Numbered from the stretch's first letter, positions 7,884 through 16,140 are shown. The stretch: DNA of 40,555 bases from Prevotella sp. (GCA_016281815.1 JAEEJK010000008.1:1-40555); one strand, 5' to 3'. The notes: generated by a model not told the origin, from the letters alone. A program made the numbers and translations.

Positions 7884-8414
7884 ATGAAAAAATTACTTTA
7901 TTTTATATGGGGCATCATCGCCCTTGCCATCGCCGCCTCATGCGGTGAAGACAAGAAGAGCGCCGAACTGCTTCGCGAGAGCACTGAGATTGCCATGCAG
8001 CGCACCGACTCGTTTGTGAAGATTCAGAAAGACTCGCTCGCCAAAGTAAAGATTCGCGAACAGCGTCGGTCGGACTCGCTCCGCCGTATTGACTCCCTCC
8101 GCCGAATCTATGAGCGCAACAACATCAAGATTTCCGGTAAGGTGGGTGAACACACTGCCTCCCTGACACTTCGCCGCAACAACGACACCGATGGTGTGGG
8201 TGGCACCTTCAGTTGCGATGGAAAGAACATCCGTGTGAATGGCACCTTCGGCGACCGTGTGCGCCTCAGCGGCAAGCAGCAAATCGACAGTGTGTCTTCC
8301 TATAAGGTAAGCATCAGCCTTACCCGTGTGGAAGAGGACAAGTTCAGCGGACAAGTCACCTTCGATGACAACGGCAGCAGTTATACCCGCCAGGCTGTGT
8401 TGCACAGATATTGA
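7884..8414 (+). CDS. Lipoprotein of unknown function
   Basis: This 176-residue protein has a lipoprotein signal peptide with lipobox IAASC (cysteine at 20). Residues about 25-80 are highly charged and helical, with the repeated pattern DSLRRIDSLRRIYER, a likely coiled coil. From about 82 onward the chain is beta-rich with polar, evenly spaced residues, like a small calycin or barrel-type domain. I do not recognise the family. It sits after the O-acetylation cassette but has its own promoter candidate and a 140-base gap, so a shared role is not implied. It converges on the metallophosphoesterase gene. Confidence 0.75.
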   Translation: MKKLLYFIWGIIALAIAASCGEDKKSAELLRESTEIAMQRTDSFVKIQKDSLAKVKIREQRRSDSLRRIDSLRRIYERNNIKISGKVGEHTASLTLRRNNDTDGVGGTFSCDGKNIRVNGTFGDRVRLSGKQQIDSVSSYKVSISLTRVEEDKFSGQVTFDDNGSSYTRQAVLHRY

Positions 8415-8447
8415 TCAATTACGGCAACACATAGGAGTGGGAGTTGG

Positions 8448-10346
8448 CTACCTCACAACTACTTTTTTGGACGACGCGCCTCTGCGGATAATATACAGTC
8501 CTCGGGGAAGATTGTTCAGGTCTGTGCCCATGCGGATGCCGTCGGGGCTGAAGACTTGCGGTGTCGCATGATCCTCTGCCCGTCTGACAGCGATGGACGC
8601 GTCTGCTCCGCGCAGTGCGATGTTCACATATAGGTCATCCGTCTGATCAGCCAGTTCCGTACCCCAATTCGATGTATCAGACAACATGCTGTGGAGCATA
8701 TTTTCAGCATTGTCGAGGACATAATAGTAGAGAGAAAGAGCCAGGAAAGCCTTTGTATCCGGAGTCTGCTGGTCGAAGACAAGTTCACATGCTGTCGCAC
8801 AGTCCGACTTCAACTGACTGAAAATGCTCTCCTCTGCGACCTTAAGGTGCTCATTGCCCTCATAGAAGGTGAAGATGAGTTGCTTGAGTGTCCCCGAGAA
8901 AGCCAGTTCGGCAAGGGCAGCCAGTTCATCCGGATCCTGAGGCACATCCTCTATCACACCGGCGAAAGCGGGATCTCCGGCAAAACTTGCAAGCATTTGG
9001 TTGAATGCATACATATATCGGGGCACCAGATCGGAAATAATCTTGCCCAGCGTCGCTTCCACCTTGTCGTGTGCAGCCTGTTGCACATCGCTGATATTTG
9101 CCGAACTGCGCAGGGAACGGGTATCGACCGACAGAGAGGCAAGGTCATCGCTCAGTGTGAGGATTCTGTATTGGACAGGATATGTCACCGTAGAGGGGCA
9201 AGCGATCTCAGTGATGACATCATCAGTCTCAAATCCCCTGATACGCGAGATGTTGGGTGTATGCATGTGTCCAGTGAGCACCACCCTGACACCATGATCG
9301 GCCAATGTACGTGCGATACTCTCACCCTGGTCGGTAGCAGCCGACGCCATCAGTCTTTCCTGCCCCACATAGTGATACAGCAACTGATGATGGATGGCAA
9401 CAATGACCACCTTGCCTTCCGCCGTTGCCTTGTCGGCCTGTGCAATCACCCATTCGAGTGTGGCCGGTGTGATTCCACCGAATTCCGCATCTCCCACCTT
9501 TGTATATCCCCTGCTTGGCGTATGGCAGTCATCTATACCGATGAAACGCACACCATCGAAGATGTCGCAGGCATAAGTAAGCGAGTTGGGGTCACGCTCA
9601 GAACCCAAGCCCCATCCAAAATCTTGATAGAAGGCAGCAAACTCATCGATCGACACATTTTCGGTCTTTTTCAATCCGCTGGCGGTGAACGCATAACTTG
9701 CGATACACTCCAAATCATGGTTGCCAGGGATGACGAGGGTCCGAATACCCTCACTGGCCAGTTGTTGCAGATAGGCGACAACCAATTCATGACTGGCAAG
9801 TTCGCCATCTTTTGTCATATCTCCCACTATAAGGAACAGGTCGGGCCTGAGAGCCCTTACTGAGTCGAGGACAGCAGAGAACAGTTCAAAACTCTGCGGC
9901 AGGAGTTTGCGTTCCTGCGACATGACATACTGATATCTCTCGTTGGTGGGATCCTCCACCAGTTCGGGAGCCATGACATGAGGGTCGGAAATGACAACGA
10001 TCCGCTTACCAGCCGGCAAAGCATAGTCGCCAATGGTGAAGAAGGTTTGCACCTTTCCCTCCCCGTCGGGACCGACCAGCATCGCCCTGTAATTTCCGGG
10101 CTGGAGTCCCGTAGGAATGAAAGAGCCCGACTCGCCATTCACCTCACAAGCCTGCCTGAGAGGCATCATGGAGAGGTTGTGATACAGAATGATTCTGTCG
10201 CCTTTCTCGGCGCCACTGTAAGTGATGGCCATCTGTTCGTCCGGACTGAAAGAGGTGCGGTTTTCAGTGAGCAAAAGTTGCTGAGCCTGGACAGTTCCCG
10301 ACAACAAGAGCACACATGCCACCATAAAAAATCTGATATCTCGCAT
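8448..10346 (-). CDS. Secreted calcineurin-like metallophosphoesterase with T9SS-type tail
   Basis: Taken from the ATG at 10346, which opens with signal peptide MRDIRFFMVACVLLLSG (cleavage after VQA), the protein has 632 residues; an earlier in-frame ATG adds 24 residues that spoil the signal. After a beta-sandwich region (about 25-110) come metallophosphoesterase motifs: DPH (121-123), GD (175-176), GNHD (208-211), then IHHQ and GHMH further on. A helical region follows. The last 35 residues (FSPDGIRM...LPRGLYIIRR...) resemble a type IX sorting domain, so outer-membrane export is likely. It probably releases phosphate from extracellular phosphoesters; substrate unknown. Confidence 0.85.
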   Translation of the reverse strand: MRDIRFFMVACVLLLSGTVQAQQLLLTENRTSFSPDEQMAITYSGAEKGDRIILYHNLSMMPLRQACEVNGESGSFIPTGLQPGNYRAMLVGPDGEGKVQTFFTIGDYALPAGKRIVVISDPHVMAPELVEDPTNERYQYVMSQERKLLPQSFELFSAVLDSVRALRPDLFLIVGDMTKDGELASHELVVAYLQQLASEGIRTLVIPGNHDLECIASYAFTASGLKKTENVSIDEFAAFYQDFGWGLGSERDPNSLTYACDIFDGVRFIGIDDCHTPSRGYTKVGDAEFGGITPATLEWVIAQADKATAEGKVVIVAIHHQLLYHYVGQERLMASAATDQGESIARTLADHGVRVVLTGHMHTPNISRIRGFETDDVITEIACPSTVTYPVQYRILTLSDDLASLSVDTRSLRSSANISDVQQAAHDKVEATLGKIISDLVPRYMYAFNQMLASFAGDPAFAGVIEDVPQDPDELAALAELAFSGTLKQLIFTFYEGNEHLKVAEESIFSQLKSDCATACELVFDQQTPDTKAFLALSLYYYVLDNAENMLHSMLSDTSNWGTELADQTDDLYVNIALRGADASIAVRRAEDHATPQVFSPDGIRMGTDLNNLPRGLYIIRRGASSKKVVVR

Positions 10347-10405
10347 ATTCTGTTCTGATTTCCGCGCCAAACCACCAAAAGGCAGCAGGCAATGATTACA
10401 AGGCA

Positions 10406-10413
10406 CAAAAATA
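10406..10413 (-). promoter_or_regulatory. -7 box candidate for the metallophosphoesterase
   Basis: On the minus strand this reads TATTTTTG, an exact TAnnTTTG match about 60 bases upstream of the chosen ATG. The expected -33 position carries only GTTG. Confidence 0.4.
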
Positions 10414-10458
10414 ATCAATCTTTCTCAAACAGCAACAGAAAACCCGGCAAAAATGCCG

Positions 10459-10509
10459 AAATTGTCACAAATTGTCAGACAAAGTCAAACACGCTGGGAC
10501 AAATTGTCA
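10459..10509. repeat. Three AAATTGTCA direct repeats upstream of degP
   Basis: AAATTGTCA occurs at 10459-10467, 10469-10477 and 10501-10509, with offsets of 10 and 32 bases, close to one and three helical turns. A small hairpin (CGGCA/TGCCG, 10445-10458) precedes them. The 383-base gap between the two divergent genes otherwise shows only the promoter boxes. The repeats could be an operator; no regulator is identified. Confidence 0.4.
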
Positions 10510-10631
10510 GCATCAAAAGGTTCATGCAACCTGCAGTCTTAGTAAAGAAACGTAAAATAGTATTTAAAACCCCCAAACTATCGTTAACATGCCGCTTATG
10601 ATTGTTAAAAGAGGACAAATATTTGAGAAAA

Positions 10632-10664
10632 ATTGACGATTAACAATTTTTGCGTCTATTTTTG
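10632..10664 (+). promoter_or_regulatory. Promoter of degP
   Basis: ATTG (10632-10635), N21, TATTTTTG (10657-10664). The -7 box is exact and the -33 box matches three of four bases. It predicts a leader of about 60 bases. Confidence 0.6.
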
Positions 10665-10729
10665 CAAGTGAATTCGACGTATGAGATTATGATTGAATTG
10701 TATAAAAAAGGAAAGAAAGGAAAATCAAT

Positions 10730-12178
10730 ATGCAATTTAAATTCAGCAACACAATGAAGACATTAGCAATCGTTGGCGCGCTGGCATTGTCGGTGGGCGC
10801 CTACACCAACACGCTCGGCGCCTCGCCAGTGCCTGCCGGTCAGGTAGACCTTACTTATGCTGCAGAGAAGGCTCTTCCCGCAGTGGTTCACATCAAGTAT
10901 GTGCAGAACTCCAAGATCCAAACCGTAGAGGTGCAGGATCCGTTCAGTGACTTCTTCAGTGATCCGTTCGGATTTTTCGGAACGCCAAACGGTGGCCGCC
11001 GCCAGCGTCAGATTCAGACGCAGCCCCGCGAAGCCAGCGGCTCTGGCGTCATTATCTCCGATGATGGATACATCGTCACCAACAACCATGTCGTAGAAGG
11101 TGCAGACGAACTGACCGTCACCCTAAACGACAACCGTGAGTTCTCCGCCCGCATCATCGGTACCGACAAGACCACCGACCTCGCCCTCATCAAGATTGAC
11201 GGCAAGGGACTTCCCACCCTCGCTGTGGGTGACTCAGAGAAACTGAAGGTAGGAGAATGGGTGATTGCCGTCGGCAACCCGTTCAACCTCAACTCCACTG
11301 TGACAGCCGGCATCGTCAGTGCCAAATCCCGCGGATTGGGCGCCAATGGTGTAGAGTCATTCATCCAGACCGATGCAGCCATCAATTCCGGCAACTCCGG
11401 TGGTGCTCTCGTCAACACCCAGGGTGAATTGGTAGGCATCAACGCGATGCTCTACTCCCAGACCGGCAGTTATGCTGGCTATGGATTCGCCATCCCCACC
11501 ACCATTATGAACAAGGTGGTGAGCGACCTGAAGAAATACGGAACCGTGCAGCGTGCAGTTCTCTCCATCGCCGGTGGTGATGCCCACACCTATATCGACA
11601 ACGAGAAGCGCAAGGGCAACGAGGTGGATCTCGGAACCAATGAAGGCGTCTACGTGCAGAAAGTGGAAGATGGCGGAGCCGGTGCAGAGGCAGGTCTGAC
11701 CGAAGGAGACGTGATCACCGCTATCGATGGAAAGAAGATCACCAAGATGTCTGAACTCCAGGAATATCTGGCTGGTAAACGTCCGGGCGACAAGGTGAAG
11801 GTGACCTACCTGCACAAGAAGACCAAGAAGGAGAAGACCGTCACGCTGAAGAACGCCCAGGGCACCACAGAAGTAGTGAAAACTGCCGACCTTGACTTGC
11901 TGGGAGCCAACTTCAAGCCCATCACCTCAGAGCAGAAAGAACAACTCGGCATCAGTTATGGTCTCGAAGTGACCAAGATCAACAAGGGCAAACTTCAGGA
12001 CGGCGGCATCACCAAAGGCTTCATCATCCAGACCGTCAACGACGAGCCTATGAAGACGGTAGACGACCTGCAGAAGATGGTCAAGGAATCCTCCACCAAC
12101 AAGGAGCCAGTGCTCTACATCAAGGGCATCTATCCTACAGGCAAGCGTAAATACTTCGCCATTGACCTGAACGATTGA
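10730..12178 (+). CDS. degP: Periplasmic serine protease/chaperone DegP (HtrA, Do family)
   Basis: This 482-residue protein has an N-terminal signal region (MKTLAIVGALALSVGAY, residues 9-25), so ATG 9 is an alternative start. The trypsin-like domain (about 40-265) has the full triad: H120 in TNNHVV, D150 in TTDLALIK and S223 in GNSGGA. Two PDZ domains follow (about 285-370 and 395-480). HtrA proteins degrade or refold damaged envelope proteins in the periplasm. A purine-rich stretch just upstream of the ATG could aid initiation. The gene is complete; the long promoter region with repeated AAATTGTCA sites suggests regulation, possibly by envelope stress. Confidence 0.95.
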   Translation: MQFKFSNTMKTLAIVGALALSVGAYTNTLGASPVPAGQVDLTYAAEKALPAVVHIKYVQNSKIQTVEVQDPFSDFFSDPFGFFGTPNGGRRQRQIQTQPREASGSGVIISDDGYIVTNNHVVEGADELTVTLNDNREFSARIIGTDKTTDLALIKIDGKGLPTLAVGDSEKLKVGEWVIAVGNPFNLNSTVTAGIVSAKSRGLGANGVESFIQTDAAINSGNSGGALVNTQGELVGINAMLYSQTGSYAGYGFAIPTTIMNKVVSDLKKYGTVQRAVLSIAGGDAHTYIDNEKRKGNEVDLGTNEGVYVQKVEDGGAGAEAGLTEGDVITAIDGKKITKMSELQEYLAGKRPGDKVKVTYLHKKTKKEKTVTLKNAQGTTEVVKTADLDLLGANFKPITSEQKEQLGISYGLEVTKINKGKLQDGGITKGFIIQTVNDEPMKTVDDLQKMVKESSTNKEPVLYIKGIYPTGKRKYFAIDLND

Positions 12179-12199
12179 GTTAGTTCATAGTTCATAGTG

Positions 12200-12241
12200 C
12201 ATAGTTCATAGTTAACGGTGCATAGTTCATAGTTAACGGTG
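12200..12241. repeat. Two exact copies of a 21-bp unit
   Basis: CATAGTTCATAGTTAACGGTG occurs at 12200-12220 and again at 12221-12241, preceded by partial units from 12181. The repeat sits directly after the degP stop. It looks like slippage-generated simple repeat. Confidence 0.7.
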
Positions 12242-12281
12242 CACAGTGACTGACAACTGACAAAACTGCGAATAAAAACGG

Positions 12282-12309
12282 ACAAATGCGCAAATATTTG
12301 CGCATTTGT
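12282..12309. terminator. 28-bp perfect palindrome, likely degP terminator
   Basis: Fourteen bases starting ACAAATGCGCAAAT are followed by their exact reverse complement, and then by TTGTTATTT. As RNA it would form a long hairpin that can end degP transcription. Its last base is also the first base of the -33 box of the rpoD promoter, so it may alternatively or additionally be a dyad site for a regulator of rpoD. Confidence 0.6.
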
Positions 12310-12340
12310 TTGTTATTTCGTCAAAATAATCGTATTTTTG
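12309..12340 (+). promoter_or_regulatory. Promoter of rpoD
   Basis: TTTG (12309-12312), N20, TATTTTTG (12333-12340): an exact consensus match. The -33 box begins on the last base of the 28-bp palindrome. The predicted leader is about 15-20 bases. Confidence 0.75.
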
Positions 12341-12363
12341 CAGTCTCTTAGAATAATGTTACC

Positions 12364-13227
12364 ATGAGACAACTGAAGATTACACAGTCGATTACGAATC
12401 GTGAGAGTGCCTCTCTCGATAAGTATTTACAGGAAATAGGTCGCGAGGAGTTGGTCACTGTGGAAGAAGAAGTAGAACTGGCACAGCGCATACGAAAGGG
12501 TGACCGCAAAGCCCTGGAGAAGTTGACTCGTGCCAATCTGCGGTTTGTTGTCTCAGTAGCGAAGCAGTACCAGAACCATGGCCTCAGCCTGCCCGACCTC
12601 ATCAACGAAGGCAACTTGGGCCTGATCAAGGCAGCAGAGAAATTCGACGAGACCCGCGGGTTCAAGTTCATCTCCTATGCCGTCTGGTGGATTCGTCAGA
12701 GCATACTGCAGGCCATAGCAGAACAAAGCCGCATCGTGAGGCTCCCTCTCAACCAAGTGGGCTCGGTCAACAAGATCATCAAGGTGCAGCACCATTTGGA
12801 GCAAGTCAATGAGCGGCGTCCCAGCGTTGACGAAATTGCCGCCATTGTCGACCTGCCAGAGGACAAGATAGAGGACGCACTGAAGGTGAACACCCGTCAT
12901 GTGTCGGTCGATGCCCCCTTTGCAGACGGAGAGGAGAACAGTCTGTTGGATGTACTTCCCGACGACGACTCCCCGATGGCAGACGACGAGTTGGTGATGG
13001 AGTCACTCCGCAACGAGATCAACCGTGCGCTGCTCACTCTCAGCGAGCGGGAGCGCCACATCATCGAGGCCTTCTTCGGCATCAACCAGCCTGAGATGAC
13101 CCTTGAGGAAATCGGTGACAAATTCGGACTTACCCGTGAGCGCGTGCGGCAAATCAAGGAAAAGGCCATCCGCCGTCTGCGGCACAACACAAAGAACAAG
13201 TTGCTCAAGTCATATTTGGGCAAATGA
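12364..13227 (+). CDS. rpoD: Primary RNA polymerase sigma factor (sigma-70 family)
   Basis: This 287-residue protein has the short form of the Bacteroidetes primary sigma factor, lacking the long acidic N-terminal region 1.1 and non-conserved region of proteobacterial RpoD. Region 1.2 includes [16 protein letters not shown] (17-32). Region 2 includes [13 protein letters not shown] and the -10-reading [15 protein letters not shown]. Region 3 starts near VRLPLNQ, and region 4 near the C-terminus has [19 protein letters not shown]. It directs polymerase to TTTG/TAnnTTTG promoters, of which many are visible in this window. It has its own consensus promoter. Confidence 0.95.
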   Translation: MRQLKITQSITNRESASLDKYLQEIGREELVTVEEEVELAQRIRKGDRKALEKLTRANLRFVVSVAKQYQNHGLSLPDLINEGNLGLIKAAEKFDETRGFKFISYAVWWIRQSILQAIAEQSRIVRLPLNQVGSVNKIIKVQHHLEQVNERRPSVDEIAAIVDLPEDKIEDALKVNTRHVSVDAPFADGEENSLLDVLPDDDSPMADDELVMESLRNEINRALLTLSERERHIIEAFFGINQPEMTLEEIGDKFGLTRERVRQIKEKAIRRLRHNTKNKLLKSYLGK

Positions 13228-13251
13228 GGGTGAAGGCACCCTGGATTTTTT
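13228..13251 (+). terminator. Weak terminator after rpoD
   Basis: GGGTG-aagg-CACCC (13228-13241) begins directly after the rpoD stop codon and is followed after four bases by a run of six T. The 5-bp stem suggests partial termination, allowing some readthrough into the next gene. Confidence 0.5.
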
Positions 13252-13275
13252 AAGGTATAAGGATTCTTTTATCAG

Positions 13276-13839
13276 ATGAGAAATAATTATTTTGCGCTAA
13301 CGCTGCTGATTCTGCTTTTCCATAGTTTGGGAATGTCGGGAAAAGTACGCTGCACCCCTATCTATATCTTTGGCACATCGGCATCTTTCAATGATTCGAT
13401 CGTCTATTTCACAGACATACAAATACTTGACAGCGCCTGGATTGAGGAGAAGACCGACTTTCTGCTCAACCGCAATGAATACTCCAACCAACTGCGAGAG
13501 CATTTCAATGCCACCGGTCATCCCAACCGCACCTGTCTGGTATCTTTTGCCACAACGGAAAAGGAGATCCTGAAGAAATATGCCAAGATGCATAAACAGT
13601 TCAAGGGCACGTCCAAAAAGCCCAAGAATTACGCCATCCGCGATATAGATGACGATGAGTTCCACTTCAAGGCCATCAGGATGTACAACCTTGACGAAAC
13701 TGAGATCGTCACGAAGTCAGACAAGAAGACAGCCAAGCGTACAGAGAAGTCAAAGAAAAAGAAGGCCAAAGGAAAACTGAAGGAGAGTGTCCAACCATCA
13801 GAGTCAGCCCCCTCTCCCACCATGCCCCCACGTCGCTAA
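13276..13839 (+). CDS. Secreted protein of unknown function with a Lys-rich tail
   Basis: This 187-residue protein has an N-terminal signal-like segment (MRNNYFALTLLILLFHSLG). Residues 26-125 form a mixed alpha/beta region (TPIYIFGTSASFNDSIVYF, then FLLNRNEYSNQLREHF). After about 148 it becomes very lysine-rich (KKTAKRTEKSKKKKAKGK) and ends in a Pro/Ser stretch. I do not recognise a family. It lies 48 bases after rpoD and 45 bases before the HPr-kinase-like gene, all on the plus strand, so it may belong with that set. The basic tail could bind nucleic acid or an anionic surface, but this is speculative. Confidence 0.7.
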   Translation: MRNNYFALTLLILLFHSLGMSGKVRCTPIYIFGTSASFNDSIVYFTDIQILDSAWIEEKTDFLLNRNEYSNQLREHFNATGHPNRTCLVSFATTEKEILKKYAKMHKQFKGTSKKPKNYAIRDIDDDEFHFKAIRMYNLDETEIVTKSDKKTAKRTEKSKKKKAKGKLKESVQPSESAPSPTMPPRR

Positions 13840-13884
13840 AAAAGGCCTACGACCAATAAAAATATTTTACATTACATAATTCAG

Positions 13885-14787
13885 ATGAATAACGTAGAAA
13901 CGAGGTACTTCTGCATTGCAGAGCATTACTTGAGAATCAACTTTGCCGATCCAGAAGTCAACAACATGAAGTTGATCCCCTCCTTCTTCCCCTTTATGTG
14001 TGATCCCGTCCCGGAAGACGACCTTGTGCTGTCAGTCACCGTGGATGACAGTCTGAAACCCATCAAAAAAGAAGACCGGGAGCGTCTGCGTGTCTTTGAG
14101 ACCGGTAATGGAGCCGTTGTGGTCGACCTGATCAAAGATGGTGGTCAGCAGTTTATTTTTAAGGATTTGCAAGGCAACGAATGCTCCATGTTTCAGATCA
14201 ACAAGGACAACAACGAGGCGAAATGCGCCCTTGCCGGCAAACACGACCGCCGTGTCTTCGGCTTGCAGAACACCCTGATGCTTTCGTTTGCCATGGCAAC
14301 CAGTTTGCGCCAAACCATCTTTATCCATGCTTCTCTGATCCGCCAGAATGGATACGGCTATGCATTCCATGCACCCAGCGGAACAGGCAAGTCGACACAG
14401 GTGAGCATGTGGATGCGCTTTCTTCCCGGTTGCGATTTGATGAACGATGACAATCCTATTATCCGCATCATCGACGGTGTTCCCTATATTTTCGGTTCTC
14501 CCTGGAGCGGCAAGACCCCTTGCTACCGTCAGACGAAAGCCCGTTTGGGCGCCATGACCCGCATCGACCAAGACGACCACAACTGGGTGGAGACACTCAA
14601 CCCCATCGAGGGTTTTACATCTATCGTTGCCTCCGCCACTACCCTCCGATGGGATGTGAACATTTTCAGGAATGTGTGCGACACCGTGACGAAAATTGTG
14701 GAGACTACTGGCAGTTACATCCTTCACTGTCTTCCCAACCGTGAGGCAGCAGAAGTATGCAATGCAGCCATAGCCGTGAAACCCTAA
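13885..14787 (+). CDS. HPr-kinase-like ATP-binding protein
   Basis: The 300-residue protein has a P-loop APSGTGKST at 163-171 in the context typical of HprK/PEP-carboxykinase-fold proteins. MNDDNP (186-191) and GSPWSGKTPC (204-213) supply the acidic and substrate-loop blocks seen in HprK-like enzymes of lasso-peptide and other RiPP clusters. The N-terminal half (1-140) lacks a recognised domain. There is no clear HPr protein nearby, and the next two genes are an S26 peptidase and a PqqD-family protein, so a kinase or ATP-dependent role in peptide tailoring is more likely than sugar regulation. That is inference. The next gene starts 16 bases after its stop. Confidence 0.75.
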   Translation: MNNVETRYFCIAEHYLRINFADPEVNNMKLIPSFFPFMCDPVPEDDLVLSVTVDDSLKPIKKEDRERLRVFETGNGAVVVDLIKDGGQQFIFKDLQGNECSMFQINKDNNEAKCALAGKHDRRVFGLQNTLMLSFAMATSLRQTIFIHASLIRQNGYGYAFHAPSGTGKSTQVSMWMRFLPGCDLMNDDNPIIRIIDGVPYIFGSPWSGKTPCYRQTKARLGAMTRIDQDDHNWVETLNPIEGFTSIVASATTLRWDVNIFRNVCDTVTKIVETTGSYILHCLPNREAAEVCNAAIAVKP

Positions 14788-14803
14788 CCAAAGGCTCCCG
14801 AAC

Positions 14804-15355
14804 ATGTCTATCAACAAGTCTTTCAAGAAATGGCTCCACAATCATGATGGCGGCAGACACTTTGTTCCCTCCAAGGGCAAGCAGATAGAAAACGACAAGT
14901 GGTTTCCCTTCATACTTGAATACTTCAACCAAGGCGCCAAGACCATCACGATCAACCTCAAGGGTATCAGTATGCGCCCCTTTCTGGAGTCGGACCGCGA
15001 CAAGGCCATTCTCGCTCCCGTAGGGAAAGTGAAGGTTGGTGATCCTGTTCTGGCCGAGAACTTCCCTGGGCATTTCGTGCTTCACAGGATTGTGAAAATT
15101 GAAGGAGAAAACGTGACACTCCTGGGTGACGGCAACCTTGAGTGCGAGCATTGCAAGTTGGAAGACCTGCGTGCCAGTGTTGTAGGCTTCTATCGCAAGG
15201 GCAGCACCCACCTGGACCGCACCGACGGAAAGAAATGGAAGATCTACTCATGGTTCTGGACACGTCTGCGCCCATTCAGGCGCTATCTACTGGCATTCTA
15301 CCGTTATGTCTGGCTCAACATCTTCAGGCCCAAGTCGCCGAAAGAGAGAAAATGA
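14804..15355 (+). CDS. S24/S26-type signal peptidase-like protein (Ser/His dyad)
   Basis: This 183-residue protein has a signal-peptidase fold signature: GISMRPFL (54-61) with nucleophile S56, GDPVLA (79-84) and LHRIVKIEG (93-101). A histidine (H94) stands where bacterial Lep has lysine, as in the ER/SipW-type (S26B) peptidases. LLGDGN (107-112) is the conserved glycine/aspartate block. Residues 20-45 are not a clear membrane anchor; a basic, aromatic C-terminal segment (150-183) may associate with the membrane instead. It is flanked by the HprK-like and PqqD genes, suggesting it processes a peptide made by this set. No substrate gene is visible. Confidence 0.75.
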   Translation: MSINKSFKKWLHNHDGGRHFVPSKGKQIENDKWFPFILEYFNQGAKTITINLKGISMRPFLESDRDKAILAPVGKVKVGDPVLAENFPGHFVLHRIVKIEGENVTLLGDGNLECEHCKLEDLRASVVGFYRKGSTHLDRTDGKKWKIYSWFWTRLRPFRRYLLAFYRYVWLNIFRPKSPKERK

Positions 15356-15425
15356 CAAGGTAACACCAGAATCAGTTTCAAACAGAGAATCAAATCAGCA
15401 ACAACAACCCAATTTAGATACAATT

Positions 15426-15713
15426 ATGAGAGCAAGAAAAGGATTCAACCTCCGCGAGGTCTGCGGCGAGCAGATCATTGTAGCAGAAGGCAAAGAGAAC
15501 ATTGACTTCACCAACATTATCAGCATGAATGAGTCATCGGCATTCCTGTGGAACAACATCCAGGACAAGGAGTTTACCATTGAGGACCTGGCCGACCTGC
15601 TCATTGGCGAATACATGATTGACGAGAACACTCCTCTCGACCGTGAGACCGCTCTGGCCGATGCCAAAGCAGTGGCTGAGAAGTGGATTGAAGCAGAAAT
15701 CGTGGAAGAGTAA
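15426..15713 (+). CDS. PqqD-family peptide-binding protein
   Basis: The frame is open from 15306, but the ATG at 15426 gives a 95-residue protein matching PqqD size and start. Residues about 1-90 form the winged-helix PqqD/RRE pattern: MRARKGFNLREVCGEQIIV, then NIISMNESSAFLWNNI and FTIEDLADLLIGEY. PqqD proteins bind the leader of a precursor peptide and present it to a modifying enzyme. It lies 70 bases after the S26 gene and is followed by a strong terminator, marking it as the last gene of the unit. No radical SAM enzyme or precursor peptide was found in the window. Confidence 0.8.
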   Translation: MRARKGFNLREVCGEQIIVAEGKENIDFTNIISMNESSAFLWNNIQDKEFTIEDLADLLIGEYMIDENTPLDRETALADAKAVAEKWIEAEIVEE

Positions 15714-15730
15714 CCTCTCCCACATCACAA

Positions 15731-15767
15731 CATGCAAAAGGCTGTCGTAGGACAGCCTTTTTTGCAT
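15731..15767 (+). terminator. Terminator of the HprK/S26/PqqD unit
   Basis: GGCTGTC-gtag-GACAGCC flanked by an A-run and a T-run (AAAA/TTTTTT), with further pairing of CATGC and GCATG at the base. A classic Rho-independent terminator 17 bases after the PqqD stop. Confidence 0.9.
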
Positions 15768-15793
15768 GATGCATAAAAAAAATGACCCCCTCC

Positions 15794-15821
15794 AATTCCT
15801 GCACCTCACGGCGGAGGAATT
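15794..15821. repeat. Interrupted inverted repeat AATTCCT/AGGAATT
   Basis: Seven-base arms flank 14 bases. On the minus strand a run of eight T follows about 12 bases later, so it could end the transcript of the decayed small gene at 15926-16132. The distance makes this weak. Confidence 0.3.
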
Positions 15822-15925
15822 TTCGGGTGTCACAGAATTAAAAGATCAGCATTGAAAATTTTCTTTTCTAAGATTATACCCTGAAACTAACACTCAAATT
15901 ATCCTGTCGAGTAAAAAATATGAAT

Positions 15926-16132
15926 TTATCTATGAGAATTATCAATGAAAATACGCACTACGCTTAGCAGCGCAATGAGGATTCCAACGCAGCCCAACAC
16001 ATTATCTGATGCGTCCGCACGTGTAAATGTATTTTCCCTGTTGAAAAAGAAGTATTCTGAGACGGATACAATCCATCCTCTGCCGAACCCTTCAAATCAA
16101 TCTTTAATGCTGTGTTTTATTTCCTCAATCAA
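15926..16132 (-). pseudogene. Decayed small gene with in-frame UGA and TTG start
   Basis: Below a consensus minus-strand promoter, the frame starting at TTG (16132) reads IEEIKHSIKD, then TGA, then FEGFGRGWIVSV and onward through a hydrophobic stretch DNVLGCVGILIALLSVVRIF to TAA at 15926. The total is 68 codons plus stop. The sequence on both sides of the TGA looks protein-like and shares one frame, so one substitution (for example TGG or TGC to TGA) and a lost ATG would explain it. The 640-base gap 15714-16353 holds otherwise only the terminator at its left, this remnant and the promoter of the next gene. Family unknown. Selenocysteine is unlikely. Confidence 0.4.
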
Positions 16133-16140
16133 TTATGCTG

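Noticed and set aside
8397..8430. GTGTTGC/GCAACAC hairpin between the lipoprotein and phosphoesterase genes
   Set aside because: The loop is 20 bases and no T-run follows on either strand, so I do not call a terminator.
8691..9863. 390-residue plus-strand frame opposite the metallophosphoesterase
   Set aside because: The opposite strand carries all the phosphoesterase motifs; this is a shadow frame.
16097..16099. In-frame UGA read as selenocysteine
   Set aside because: No stem-loop typical of a SECIS follows and the frame has lost its ATG; decay is simpler.
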